64,000 nt of DNA, taken from assembly GCA_001695595.3 (NCBI GenBank), contig MBPM02000018.1, positions 434,001 through 498,000 on the forward strand. The letters are read 5' to 3'. Both the position numbers and the translations under genes were made by a program. The first letter of the stretch is position 1; each line of letters begins with the position of its first letter. Below, in pieces: positions 35,129 through 44,904 of this stretch. The notes under the pieces were generated by a model that saw only the letters and a program-made list of their open reading frames with translations, searched no databases and was not told the origin of the DNA. Origin of the DNA: Plasmopara viticola. Lineage: Eukaryota; Oomycota; Peronosporomycetes; Peronosporales; Peronosporaceae.

Positions 35129-35991
35129 ACGTGGTTGTAGTAAAAGATCAGTGGCTGTCGTAACGCTAATATAGAAAATGTATGTCTCCTCCACCTTCTT
35201 TTACGAGAGTCTTCGAAGCAGTACTGTTGATTTGGCTACGGTACTGTTCTACGCAATAACGGGCTGCAAAGAAACATATGGTGGAATTCGCTAAATTTTA
35301 TCAAAGGATTGCCACGGTTGCATTCATTCACCATATTTGGCGTTTATGGTCGGCTGCGTCACGCGCGATCCTGCAGAGTATCTATGTAGTATTTTTTTCC
35401 AACGAACATCCAGTTAAAAAAAAGGGAGCTTATATCAGTCGTCGTGATTGCGGAGTGGTCCTAAAAGAACGACGCGTAATCTCTTAAATTGAAAAAAGAA
35501 ATTTGTGTGATTCGCGTGACTGCAAGCTTTCCAGTACGATGATAGCAGAGAGTAATCAAAACGACAAAATTTCGATGTAATCATGCTCTAGCCCAGTCGT
35601 TACTGCTATTTTTTTCTTGACAATTTATGTGTTTCTTTCGTTGAACGAAAATAAGAAATTATGAGAAAGAATCTGAGCTTTTAAATTACGTTTACTTCAT
35701 TACGTGTGCTGTATAATAACTGGAAAGTCGAACACGAATGTTGCAATAATGATTTTACTAGTTGAACAGCGCTTGTAACATTTTAGTCATCAGAAAGGCA
35801 TCTCGTGTTAAAATTACCGACAGCTATAATCAGCGTCGTATCTCTTTATCTACCTTGTCTCTAACAAATAAAAAGCTCTGCATTCTATTTCTGCGCGTCA
35901 ATCGTTTTGTTAGTCGTGGCACTTCTCTTGCATAGCAGCAATTTACTTTCCACCAGTCACATGTCAAGCTATTCTTCCGTATAATTACTCA

Positions 35992-36110
35992 ATCAATTTG
36001 GTGATCTGCAAAATTGGCTACATTTCGGTGCACGCCACGACGATATGTTGCTCTTCTACTGCATCGGGTCAAACAGAAAACGTAAATTTTTTTGACGTAC
36101 ATTAAGCGTA
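35992..36110 (+). repeat. Dispersed ~120-bp repeat, copy in right arm
   Basis: Begins atcaatttggtgatctgcaa and continues through gcacgccacgacgatatgttgc. A direct copy lies at 37501-37612, and the left arm has the inverted counterpart near 475-590. Confidence 0.8.
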
Positions 36111-36515
36111 CTCGACACCAACGAGTATCTTCATCCTGGGTTCAAAAACACAATAAAAGCGAGGGTTTTTTTCCTTTATTTCACATTTCAATTTTGCTAG
36201 GAGCCAACATCAACAATTCCGTGGATTACTTAAACCTAATAAATGTAGAAAAAATATTCTTGCGTAAAAAAGCGGTGAAATCGCACGAAATAATTTCTCG
36301 GAAAACTAGTAACGAAATTTAAAAAGGCAGCGCAAAAAAGCTGCCGGTCGGCTGCGCCATTCTGATGACCAAGTTAGCATCCAGGAAGATGCTCTACACA
36401 AAATTTGGTCCTTATGCCCTAAGCCGCAACTACAAAGAGCCTGTGCCAGTATCGTATGCGGCAAGCCGTGCAGCGTTCGCTTGCCAAAGAGCCTCGTAGG
36501 CAAGAAAATCTGTTG

Positions 36516-38787
36516 AAAAGCCTCTCACACCATAGCGGCAAGGAATGGGCGCCCATCGTTCTTGGTTCACAGAAACCTCTGACTTCGGGTGATGAATATG
36601 ACGAGGAGCACGACGTGCGCTCACCCGCTAGGCTCGCGAAGTAGCCATATGTCATCGACAACATTGTTAAAGCAATATCATCACCCGAAGGAATGTCATT
36701 GAAGGCCGTCGGGCCGACCAGCTATCACCGAAAAAGATAGAGAAGTTAATGGTCTCCAGGGTCAGACACTCGACCTGCGACACTCTTGTTGATTAGATCA
36801 TCGAAGTTTGAGACCATGAGGGAGGGGTCAAAGTCAAAGATGACAAGACTTGGTAAACTTCACGGGTGAGCTCAGTGGTCGAAGTCACCACCGCAATCAG
36901 CGAAGGGCGATATGTCTTGCCCATCGCTAAATACAAATGCAAGTGGCTAGTTTCATTCACGAGTCAGACGAGGAAAAGGAAGATATTATTGACGGAGACT
37001 GCCCCTCCCAATGCTGGCCATGGCGCCAAGCAATACGCCTTTTTTGTGCCGCAAGGGCTCCTTGAACCTTTTTTCGGAAAAGTATACGAGAAGAAGGCCC
37101 ATTGTTCGAGCGTGACGTTACTACGGCTATGCACGTGCTTTAAGCATCGCATCAAACTTCACTTAAAAGAATGACGAGAAGGGTGGAATGTGGTATTACC
37201 TTTAGTATACCCTGGTACTGCCACCACCACGGTTTATATGGTGAACCCGTCTGAAAATAAGTGAGTCTCGAGGGTGCTACACTTAAAGCTTGAATTTTGT
37301 TGGTAAACACTTTACGTCCGTAAGCTTAGAGTGACTCGATGAGTCGAAGACAGTTCACCTCTCAAATGTGTCGGCTTCTGCTTAATACCAAGTCAGGCGC
37401 TGAGAGCGTAAGCTTTAAGCGCCGGTATGGAGTCACTCCTACCATACTTTGACGCGTGGCCAAAAGCCCGCGATTAACAACCAAAGTGCCCATTACTTCT
37501 ATCAATTTGGTGATCTGCAACATTGGCTACATTTCAGTGCACGCCACGACGACATGTTGCCATCGGGTCAAATAGAAAGCATAAAAAATCTTGCATGTAC
37601 ATTGAGCGTGTCTGCTTTCAGATCGCAACAATTTGTGCTCGAGCCATAACGACCTTTACTAGTTGTGAGTTGCGAGAAAACCGTGCCACTTTACGAAAAG
37701 CTTCTGCTGCACTTGAGCTTTACACTCACCGCTTTAAAAACTTGCAGCTGTAGGGTACGAGCCAGCTTTACAGTCGACAGCGTCACTATTTCACCACAAT
37801 ATGGCTGCTAAATGACGACCCTCTAAGCTCGGACCAAGCAAAGAAATAGTCGATTACAAGCCTCATAATATTTAAAATGGAGACGAAGGATGAATATCTA
37901 CACAGAAACGAACACAAATGTAGAAGGCGCACTCGAGTGATGAGGGTTATTTAGGGTATTGGCATTTACATCTTTGTGTTAACAGGTTTCCTTAGGCGTG
38001 TAAAAAAATGAGAGCCCAATAACGAAATAAAATATGATAAAGTGCTTAAACTTGCGTTCACGATGGAATGAAGCCCCGTGTAGTCGAGTTGCACCACATT
38101 AAATTGCTTAGTGGTCTTCGTAGCAAGACCACTACGATGTCTGATGTAAAAAGTGTTGAATTATCTAGTGCTAAACTTGACGATACGTTTGTAATGCGCA
38201 AAGATAATGTTGATCAGCCGTTGCCAGTCGCTTAAGCCATTTGCTAAACAGAGAAGACTTTCGAGGCCTTTCAAGAAGTTGATGACATATGCGACCAAGA
38301 TCGTTTAGCACAGTGAGATGATTGTAGCTCCGTGACGTCTAGCTGAAGGAGGCCCGAGGTGACGGCAAAAACAAGGCCGAAACGGTGCAGGCAATCGCCG
38401 ATTGAAGTAATGAGTTAAAGTTTCAAATTTATTGCATTTTTTAGGCATTTGAGCCCACGGTATACATTGCGAAGGCGAAAATATTATATCGATCGAACAC
38501 AAACACAAAATTTACGGTCGAGAAATTAATTAAGGCCGGTATTATCTCCCAAAACTTAAATTTATGTCTCTGTTGAGTAAAATGTTTGAAAATAAAGTAG
38601 GCATAGGATTGATTAAACTGACTTTTTGCATAAAAGCAGAAATTTATGGATAGATGTCATACTACAACGGGCGGCACCCTGTATGCTGGTATTGCACAAT
38701 GCATATAAAGAGATATCGACTAAAATCAGACGGTATGCACATACCATCCAGTCTAAAATATTTGGGTTCTCAGCTACTTTGAACGGG
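36516..38787. other. Repeat-derived intergenic DNA
   Basis: No intact gene. A coding-like stretch at 36866-37174 (+) includes GHGAKQYAFFVPQG but is surrounded by stops. A direct copy of the 120-bp repeat lies at 37501-37612. The remainder to 38787 holds no recognisable gene and includes the 3' flank of the minus-strand gene. Confidence 0.5.
37501..37612 (+). repeat. Dispersed ~120-bp repeat, copy outside the arm
   Basis: Begins atcaatttggtgatctgcaa and matches 35992-36110 with scattered differences and a short deletion after atgttgc. It lies about 1 kb outside the right arm. Confidence 0.8.
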
Positions 38788-39858
38788 CTAGTCGTCGTCG
38801 TTGTCGTTGTTGCTTCTGTGTTTCTCCTTAATAATAAGCTCATGAATTTTGCGCAACTCGGTCATTCGGTCCGTAATTTCGCGCTCAACAAGAGCTACTT
38901 TTTTTGATTTTCCCAAAGCGGAAATCTCGGATATATAGCTTTTTCGTGATTCTACTTCTTCCAAAACCAAATCGTAAAGATCTTCCAGCTTTGTCAAGTG
39001 ATCTTTGGAAGACTTTCCCTTACGTAGCACAGCAGCATGCGCAAGTTCTCGATCGAGAAGATCTGCAGACACATGAATCAGAATATGTTCACTAACAAAT
39101 ACTGCGACAAAAATATGCACCAGATCCAGGTAAAAGTTCGTGGGGCAAAATATTTCCAGCTGTATATGAGAAAACTTGTTGTAGCTTCTCCTTTTCCTGA
39201 TTCGGAGCGCGTCTAGCCAAACGACAAGCAGCAATTGGCAAAGTCATAGAGAACGAATATCAACTTTCAAGGACCTTAGACAGCTCATGCGGTAACCCTC
39301 CATCTGTCTCTTTATTTCACTGACTTCCTTCTCAATCTCACTCAGCGGTTTCTTGCGTGTTGTGAGGCAATCGATCGGGGGAACCTAAAAAAGCGTATAC
39401 CATGTTTTAATCATTTATCATTTCACAGTCCCTCCTTTCACACCTTAGAGGCTGCACTCTTGTCCTTAATCGGCATTGGAGTCTTGATTGCTCGACTCGA
39501 GGTATTCGCCATCAGCCGATGCGTCCTTGAGTTGCAAGCACCGGACACCCCGCCACCAGGAATAAATGGCGCCGTCGTCTCTCGCGGCTTTCTCTTAAGC
39601 TCTGCAACAAGAAGCAGCAACACTTTATTCGCAAAAGCACTACAGTATTACCGCAAAGTAAATCTCATACTCGGGTACGAAATCTCCGGTTTGCTAGTGC
39701 CGCAGTAGAGCTTCTTCAGCAGCCGCCCCGCCTCCGTGTCACCCCCGAACGCCCTGTATAACGCTCAACAACCATCACGTCTCGATCCTTTTTCCCAATT
39801 ACTCCCTCGTCACTTACTTCCACGCTTCTGTCCTGCGATCTCCTGCGTTTTCTTCCAT
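38788..39858 (-). pseudogene. Small coiled-coil protein gene with one in-frame stop
   Basis: A consistent five-exon model is 39858-39818, 39753-39444, 39384-39275, 39212-39121 and 39062-38788. Introns are 64, 59, 62 and 58 nt, all GT-AG and phase-compatible; the third donor (GTCCTT) and fourth donor (GTGCAT) are weak. The product would be 275 residues, lysine/glutamate rich, with EIEKEVSEIKRQ and QEKEKLQQVFSYTAGN, a long C-terminal helix and an N/D-rich tail. One TAA (39650-39648) interrupts exon 2 after TLR. A 50-nt intron over it (39651-39602) would shift the frame. Distant resemblance to the UPF0193 family is possible but weak. Confidence 0.55.
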
Positions 39859-40013
39859 CTGCATAGAACAATACCGTCAACGCTGGTCAATGGTATCAGC
39901 AGTTGCACTTCTGTCGCGTCTTTTCAAAATTGGAACAAAATCGGGACGTCGGAAGAAATCTGAGCCAAGATGGCTACACTTGCGCATTCAAACCATTATT
40001 TAATTCCGCACTC
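39859..40013. promoter_or_regulatory. Shared 155-bp divergent promoter region
   Basis: The ATGs of the minus-strand coiled-coil gene (39858) and the formin gene (40014) are 155 bp apart and point away from each other. cttttcaaaattgg near 39920 resembles an oomycete initiator for the formin side. Confidence 0.5.
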
Positions 40014-43000
40014 ATGGAGTCGTTGCGCCGTCTCACAAGCACTGTGTTCGATACGAGCCATGTACTTCGCGGTAGTCCAGGAGACATACGATCTCCAGAT
40101 GCTTGCACCTTAAATCTCACTTTTATGACCGAGCGACTCGTGGTCGTGGGCGTGCCCAGTGACGCGCCAACCGACAAGAAGCGCAACTTGGTGAATGCTA
40201 ACGACCTGGCTCAGTTTCTAGACACTCATCATCGCAACCATTTCATGATTTTTTCCCTCAACGCCCTCGATGATGTTGACGATCAGAGGCGTCAGTCTGT
40301 GGCTGACAAGCTGCACGAGCAGCTGCTTGAATTTAACTGGGAACGGGACGGCATGAAGGCGCACACTCCACCTTTGGACCTCGTTTTTCGCATATGCTAT
40401 GCTTTAGACGCTTGGCTCTCGCTTGATCCGCATCACGTAGCGTTGATTAATTGTCAGACGGGAAAGACTCGTAGCGGTGTCGTGGTCGCTTGCTACTTGC
40501 TGTTCGCCAGGCTCGCAAACAATCCGACGGATGCCTTTGTCGAGTTTTACAAAAAACGTTGGGACATGAAGTCCCTCACACCGCATGCGCTGAAGAAAAA
40601 GACACCTCCTTCCATTCAAAGGTTTCTCACCAGTTTTCACATGCTTTTGAAGCAGCAGAAGCCGTCAAATGACAAGCCACTGCTGCTCAAGGCCGTGATA
40701 TTTCGACAACTTCCGGTGGAGCTGCAACCCTGTGTGCAGATCTGGGATGATTACAAGCTAGTATTTTGCACTGATGAGGTTCAAGTAGGAGGAAATGGGG
40801 AAGCTCCGGTTTTGGACTGGAACGAGGAGGATGGATTCTTTGCCATCCTCTGGGAAAATGGCATTGAGTTGAATGGTGGATTCTCGATTGTGTGCTCGTT
40901 TGGAGATGATTACGACAATGCAGATGACGTGGATGCTTCTTCAAAAGTGCTATTTAGGTACGCGGATTCGACGCTGTTTCTATTGCCCGGACTCGTGACA
41001 CTAAAGAAACATGATCTAGACTTAGTGAAACAGTACGAGCATGGGTTTGATGAAGACCAGTTTTCAGTGGATCTAGTTTTGCACGAAAACAGCACAAAAA
41101 AGTCTCGGTCTTCCGTTGGAAAATATTGTACAGGGAACAGCGCGGTGCGGCAAGGGTTGCTAGAGATAAGTAAGCACCATGTCGTTCTTCCAGACCCGGC
41201 AATGCACTCCAATTTTGTCCGCATAGGCTTTTCTGAGACGTCAACGACGTTCGCGCTACAATGCTCGCAGAATGCACCGAACGTGGCACTAGATTTGCTG
41301 CATTCCAAAGGTTTGTCGGCTATCTATGCTCGAGAAGCAGTGAAGAAAGTTGAAAAGAATGAGCAAGTTGAAAGTAGCAACAGTCAGGGTATAGCTCCTT
41401 GTGCCGAAAGGGATCAGCAGGCCACACTACATCGCCAAACAACGGCAGAAGTTAATGCCATGCAGTCCCAGCGCTCACGGTATTCTAATTCTACATCGGT
41501 GGCTTCGTCGTTGTGCGATTTATGCAAAGAAGATGATTACACGATGCGGCCACAGGTTATCCAGTGTACAGGGCGTTGCAGAAAGCATTATCACACGACA
41601 TGTGTAGGGCTGCGAAAGATCCCGTTTGGGTTGACAACTACTAGTGACCGGACAAACCATATTGTATACGTGAAGAAGTTTTTTAGTGCGTGGGAATGCG
41701 ATGTTTGCGCTTCAGTTTTGACAAGCACATGTCTACCTGGCGGAGAAATTCCATCGAACATGAAGTTGGTACCTGCTTCTTGGGTTGGCCAAGAGCCGAG
41801 CACTATTTTGGCAAACCCACAAGATGTCATTGATGCAGGCAGTGCAAGTAGCTTTTCCAATACAGCTCCAACCAATACAAAGGATGAAAAAGCTAACTCA
41901 ACAGACCCAAAAGAGCTTTCCCAGTTGAAGGTATTGCTTGCAACAAGCAATTTATCGATCGAGGACCTTTTGAAAGCCGCAACGAGTCCAGGCACCACGA
42001 GCGCTTTGTCTATGTCGTCAACGAATTCTCTGATTTCAGCAACTTCTGTCGATTCTAGCCCATCTGGGCCACTCAAGCTGGATTTAAAGTCCGCCCCGCA
42101 AAGAGAATTTGAGACGGCAGAAAAGTTCAGTAATGCAAGTGACTCGTCGGTGGCATGTAGTGGAGACAGCAAGTATAATTTGATGCTGAAACGTGGCGTT
42201 CCTTTTGAGGCGGTTCAAAATTGCATGCGAAAGGATGGTGTCGATCCTTTGATTTTGCAGCCCATCTCTACAAACACAAGCCCTACATGTGACGACAACA
42301 GCGTGAACAAAGCAATGGATGTAAGTACAGTTCAGCTAAAGGACATGGATGATTACGCGTGCTACTTTCGGATGCTGCGGATGGGATGCCCAAGAGAAGC
42401 TGTGAAACAGAAATTGATTATGGACGGACTTGACCCTATCATTTTGGAGCTTGGTCCAACCTCTGTATACGAAGAAGTGAAGAGCCGCATTACTGTTACA
42501 CGTAGTGCAACAAAGCTTGAAGATGACGTTAAAAGCGTGAATCTGTCTGCAAGTGAAGACAAGAATGCTCGTACAGGAGATGTGCTGCTAAAAGACCACG
42601 ACGTGTACGCGAAGTACTTTAAAATGCTGAAGATGGGCCTACCTGATGGCGCTGTTCGTCAAAAAATGAAGGCAGATGGTGTTGATGAGTATGCATTAGA
42701 CCTTGGAAGTGATGCACCGTTCTCCAAGCTGCCATGTTTATATGAATCAAAGGAAGCAGCTGCTCCGTCTGGTCTCGTAAAATTGAAGGATGATCCGAAG
42801 TACGCGAGGTACTTCAAAATGCTGCAAATGGGGCTTCCTGAAGGAGCTGTGCGTCAAAAGATGAAGGCTGAAAGCGTCGACGAGCGTGCTCTGGATGTAG
42901 GTGGTAATGGACTTGTCTCGGAGTTGATTGGCTTCACAAAAAGCGTCAAACTTCAGGATGACCCGATTTACTCTAAATACTTTAAGATGCTAAAAATGGG

Positions 43001-44611
43001 TCTTCCAGATGGTGCTGTTAGACAAAAAATGGTGACTGAACACGCTGATGTTCGCGCGCTGGAATTAGGGCCCGATGCATCTATTTCACAGCTATCATCT
43101 GATGACAAAGCAGCAGTGCCTGTGAAGCCAAAAGAAAGAGGCGCACGCAAGAAGCTGCACTGGCAAGCAATATCCGAGGATCGGTTGAGCAATCTTAATC
43201 AGCAGACGATATGGGAAGACGAAGACGACGACGTCTCTTTTGATATGGATATGGATGAACTGGAAGAACTTTTTTTTGCGAATACAAGCTCAAGCATTGC
43301 AAAAAAAAGCTCTTCCCGAGGGCAGAGTAAAGCTTTAAAAAAAAAACAAGCCGTGACGCTTATTGACGGAAAGCGCGCAATGAACGCCGCTATCTCTTTG
43401 GCCAGGGTCAAACTTTCGTACGGCGAGATCGCGAATGCGGTGGCAAAATTTGACTCAAGTGGGCTGACCAATGAGCAACTGATTGGAATTAACGAAATTC
43501 TGCCAACTCCAGAGGAGGTAGCTTTAGTTTGTGGATATGCAGGAAATAAAGAGTTGTTGGGCGAGGTAAGTTGTTTTCAATGATTGTCAAATTTGTGCTG
43601 GTATAAGCAGGTTTTTTCTTCTAGGCTGAAAAGTTTATAATTGAGATCGCAAAGGTCAAGCGATATGTTTCGCGAATGGAATGTTTGGTGTACAAGCTGT
43701 CTTTTGTGTCGCACAGCGCCGAACTTGCCACTTCCGTGACAAATTTGCAGAAGGCAGCTGAAGAAGTGAAATGCAGCCGACTTCTGAAGACATTGCTGGC
43801 CATGGTACTTAAGCTGGGCAATACACTGAATGGAAGTGGTGAGGAGAATGGTATCAAGGGTTTCACTGTGGACTCACTATTACGGCTAGGGCACACGAAA
43901 GCCGTTAACCAGAAAACGACTGTTTTACACTATTTAGTCCGACTTGCAAAGAAAAATCATCCCCAGGTTCTCGACTTTCAATCAGAGCTGCGAAGTGTAC
44001 CTCTCGCTTCACGTGAGTCTTTCGAAACTATTGATGGAGAGTTTAAGAAGCTGGACAAGGGCTTGAGAAACCTCAACACAGAATTGGGGTTGCTTGAAAA
44101 GGTGAAAACAACGCTAAATTCTTGGATGAATATATTTCTCTTAGATAATCTGCTTGCTTGTCTCCTGAGTAGGAAGCGGTCGAAAAACCAAGCCTAGAGG
44201 TGACCATCAAGGCGATGGAAACTACCGCTCGTGAGATTAAAGCTCAAATGGGCGTTCTTGCGGATGGACTTGGCAGGGCTAGAGAGGACGTTTTAAATGT
44301 ATTAGATTACTTTGGCGAAGACCCAAAGCGAAGTCCGACTGAGTTTTTTACTACTCTTACCTCCTTTTGCTCGGTACGTTTGAGGAACACATGACTGTAA
44401 ATATTTTTCGAACGCAATACCGAAGTTATCTTGTGCATTTAAATTCTAGATGTTCCAACGAGCTCGTAATGAAGTCGACACCGCAGACGAAGCCGAACGC
44501 TTGAAGATGCGGCGATCGAGCACCCTCAGACCAGCGGCAAAAGTCACTGCCGGAGCAGCTCTGAAGGGATCTCGTCAAATATTAGAGCGCTCGCAAAGTA
44601 TGGCCGACTAA
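40014..44611 (+). CDS. Formin with PTEN-like, PHD and FH2 domains
   Basis: Four exons (40014-43565, 43625-44101, 44173-44373, 44450-44611) with phase-0 introns of 59, 71 and 76 nt give 1463 residues. Residues 1-220 are a PTEN-like phosphatase domain whose P-loop is NCQTGKTR (Cys147, Arg153 present; the usual His before Cys is Asn). A C2-like domain follows (about 225-390), then a PHD-type zinc finger starting CDLCKEDD (about 501-565), a linker, five repeats related to WASH subunit CCDC53 (about 715-1020), and a complete FH2 domain (1038-1440; KLHWQAI, LKLGNTLN, GFTVDSLLRL). There is no proline-rich FH1. FH2 nucleates and elongates actin filaments; a PTEN-like module may target phosphoinositide membranes. 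Start chosen as first in-frame ATG. Confidence 0.92.
42163..43080 (+). repeat. Five protein-level repeats related to the CCDC53 motif
   Basis: Units start near 42163, 42340, 42591, 42786 and 42953. The consensus is D-x-x-Y-A-x-YFKMLKMGLP-x-x-AVRQKM followed by D-x-x-A-L-x-L-G. Units 3 to 5 are closest to each other; unit 1 is short and most diverged. The pattern matches the single D-P-x-Y-A-x-Y...G-V-P...K-M...E-G-L-D-P motif of WASH complex subunit 3. Confidence 0.85.
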
Positions 44612-44904
44612 GCGGCATATCATCGATAACTAATTATTGGCTGGTCATATTTTACGTAATTTGTGTAAATGTGATTGTCTTGCTGATGGCGTGCACCTCC
44701 TTTTTGTACGATGCATTGATTTGAGCCGCTTATCGCCATCCGACAGATTTCCTCCTAGCACGCTTAGAATGCACAATTCTTTTTGCTTGAGACGGCCCCG
44801 TAATCGGTCGATTAGAAGCTAAAACACGTACTGCTCCTATGACGGGTCTAAGGACAGAAATGAAATGAAAATATGGCCTACTAACAATACAAGCCTATGC
44901 AAGC
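44612..44904. other. Convergent intergenic stretch
   Basis: 293 bp between the stop codons of the formin and the kinesin. It must contain both 3' ends; no clear terminator or gene is seen. Confidence 0.6.

Larger units (their letters stand above)
26226..36515. repeat. Right arm of the ~10.4-kb inverted duplication
   Basis: Reverse complement of about 50-10430. It lacks the 322-bp SINE-like insertion of the left arm (empty site near 26350). It has extra sequence near 29580-29690 (about 65 bp) and 33485-33595 (about 105 bp). Beyond about 36515 similarity to the left arm ends; the left arm there reaches the window edge, so the outer boundary is approximate. Confidence 0.93.

Noticed and set aside
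50..36515. The large inverted arms as terminal inverted repeats of one giant transposon or of the virus-like element
   Set aside because: The arms contain a spliced host-type secreted gene and the spacer contains an intact spliced host gene. The virus-like fragments do not abut the arms, and no target-site duplication or terminal motif was seen.
39602..39651. A 50-nt intron removing the in-frame TAA of the coiled-coil gene
   Set aside because: The acceptor is good, but 50 nt is not a multiple of three and the exon after it would read CGA GCT TAA at once.
40404..43471. Several minus-strand open frames of 66-193 codons opposite the formin gene
   Set aside because: They lie opposite a long coding exon with clear domains and have no family features; they are shadows.
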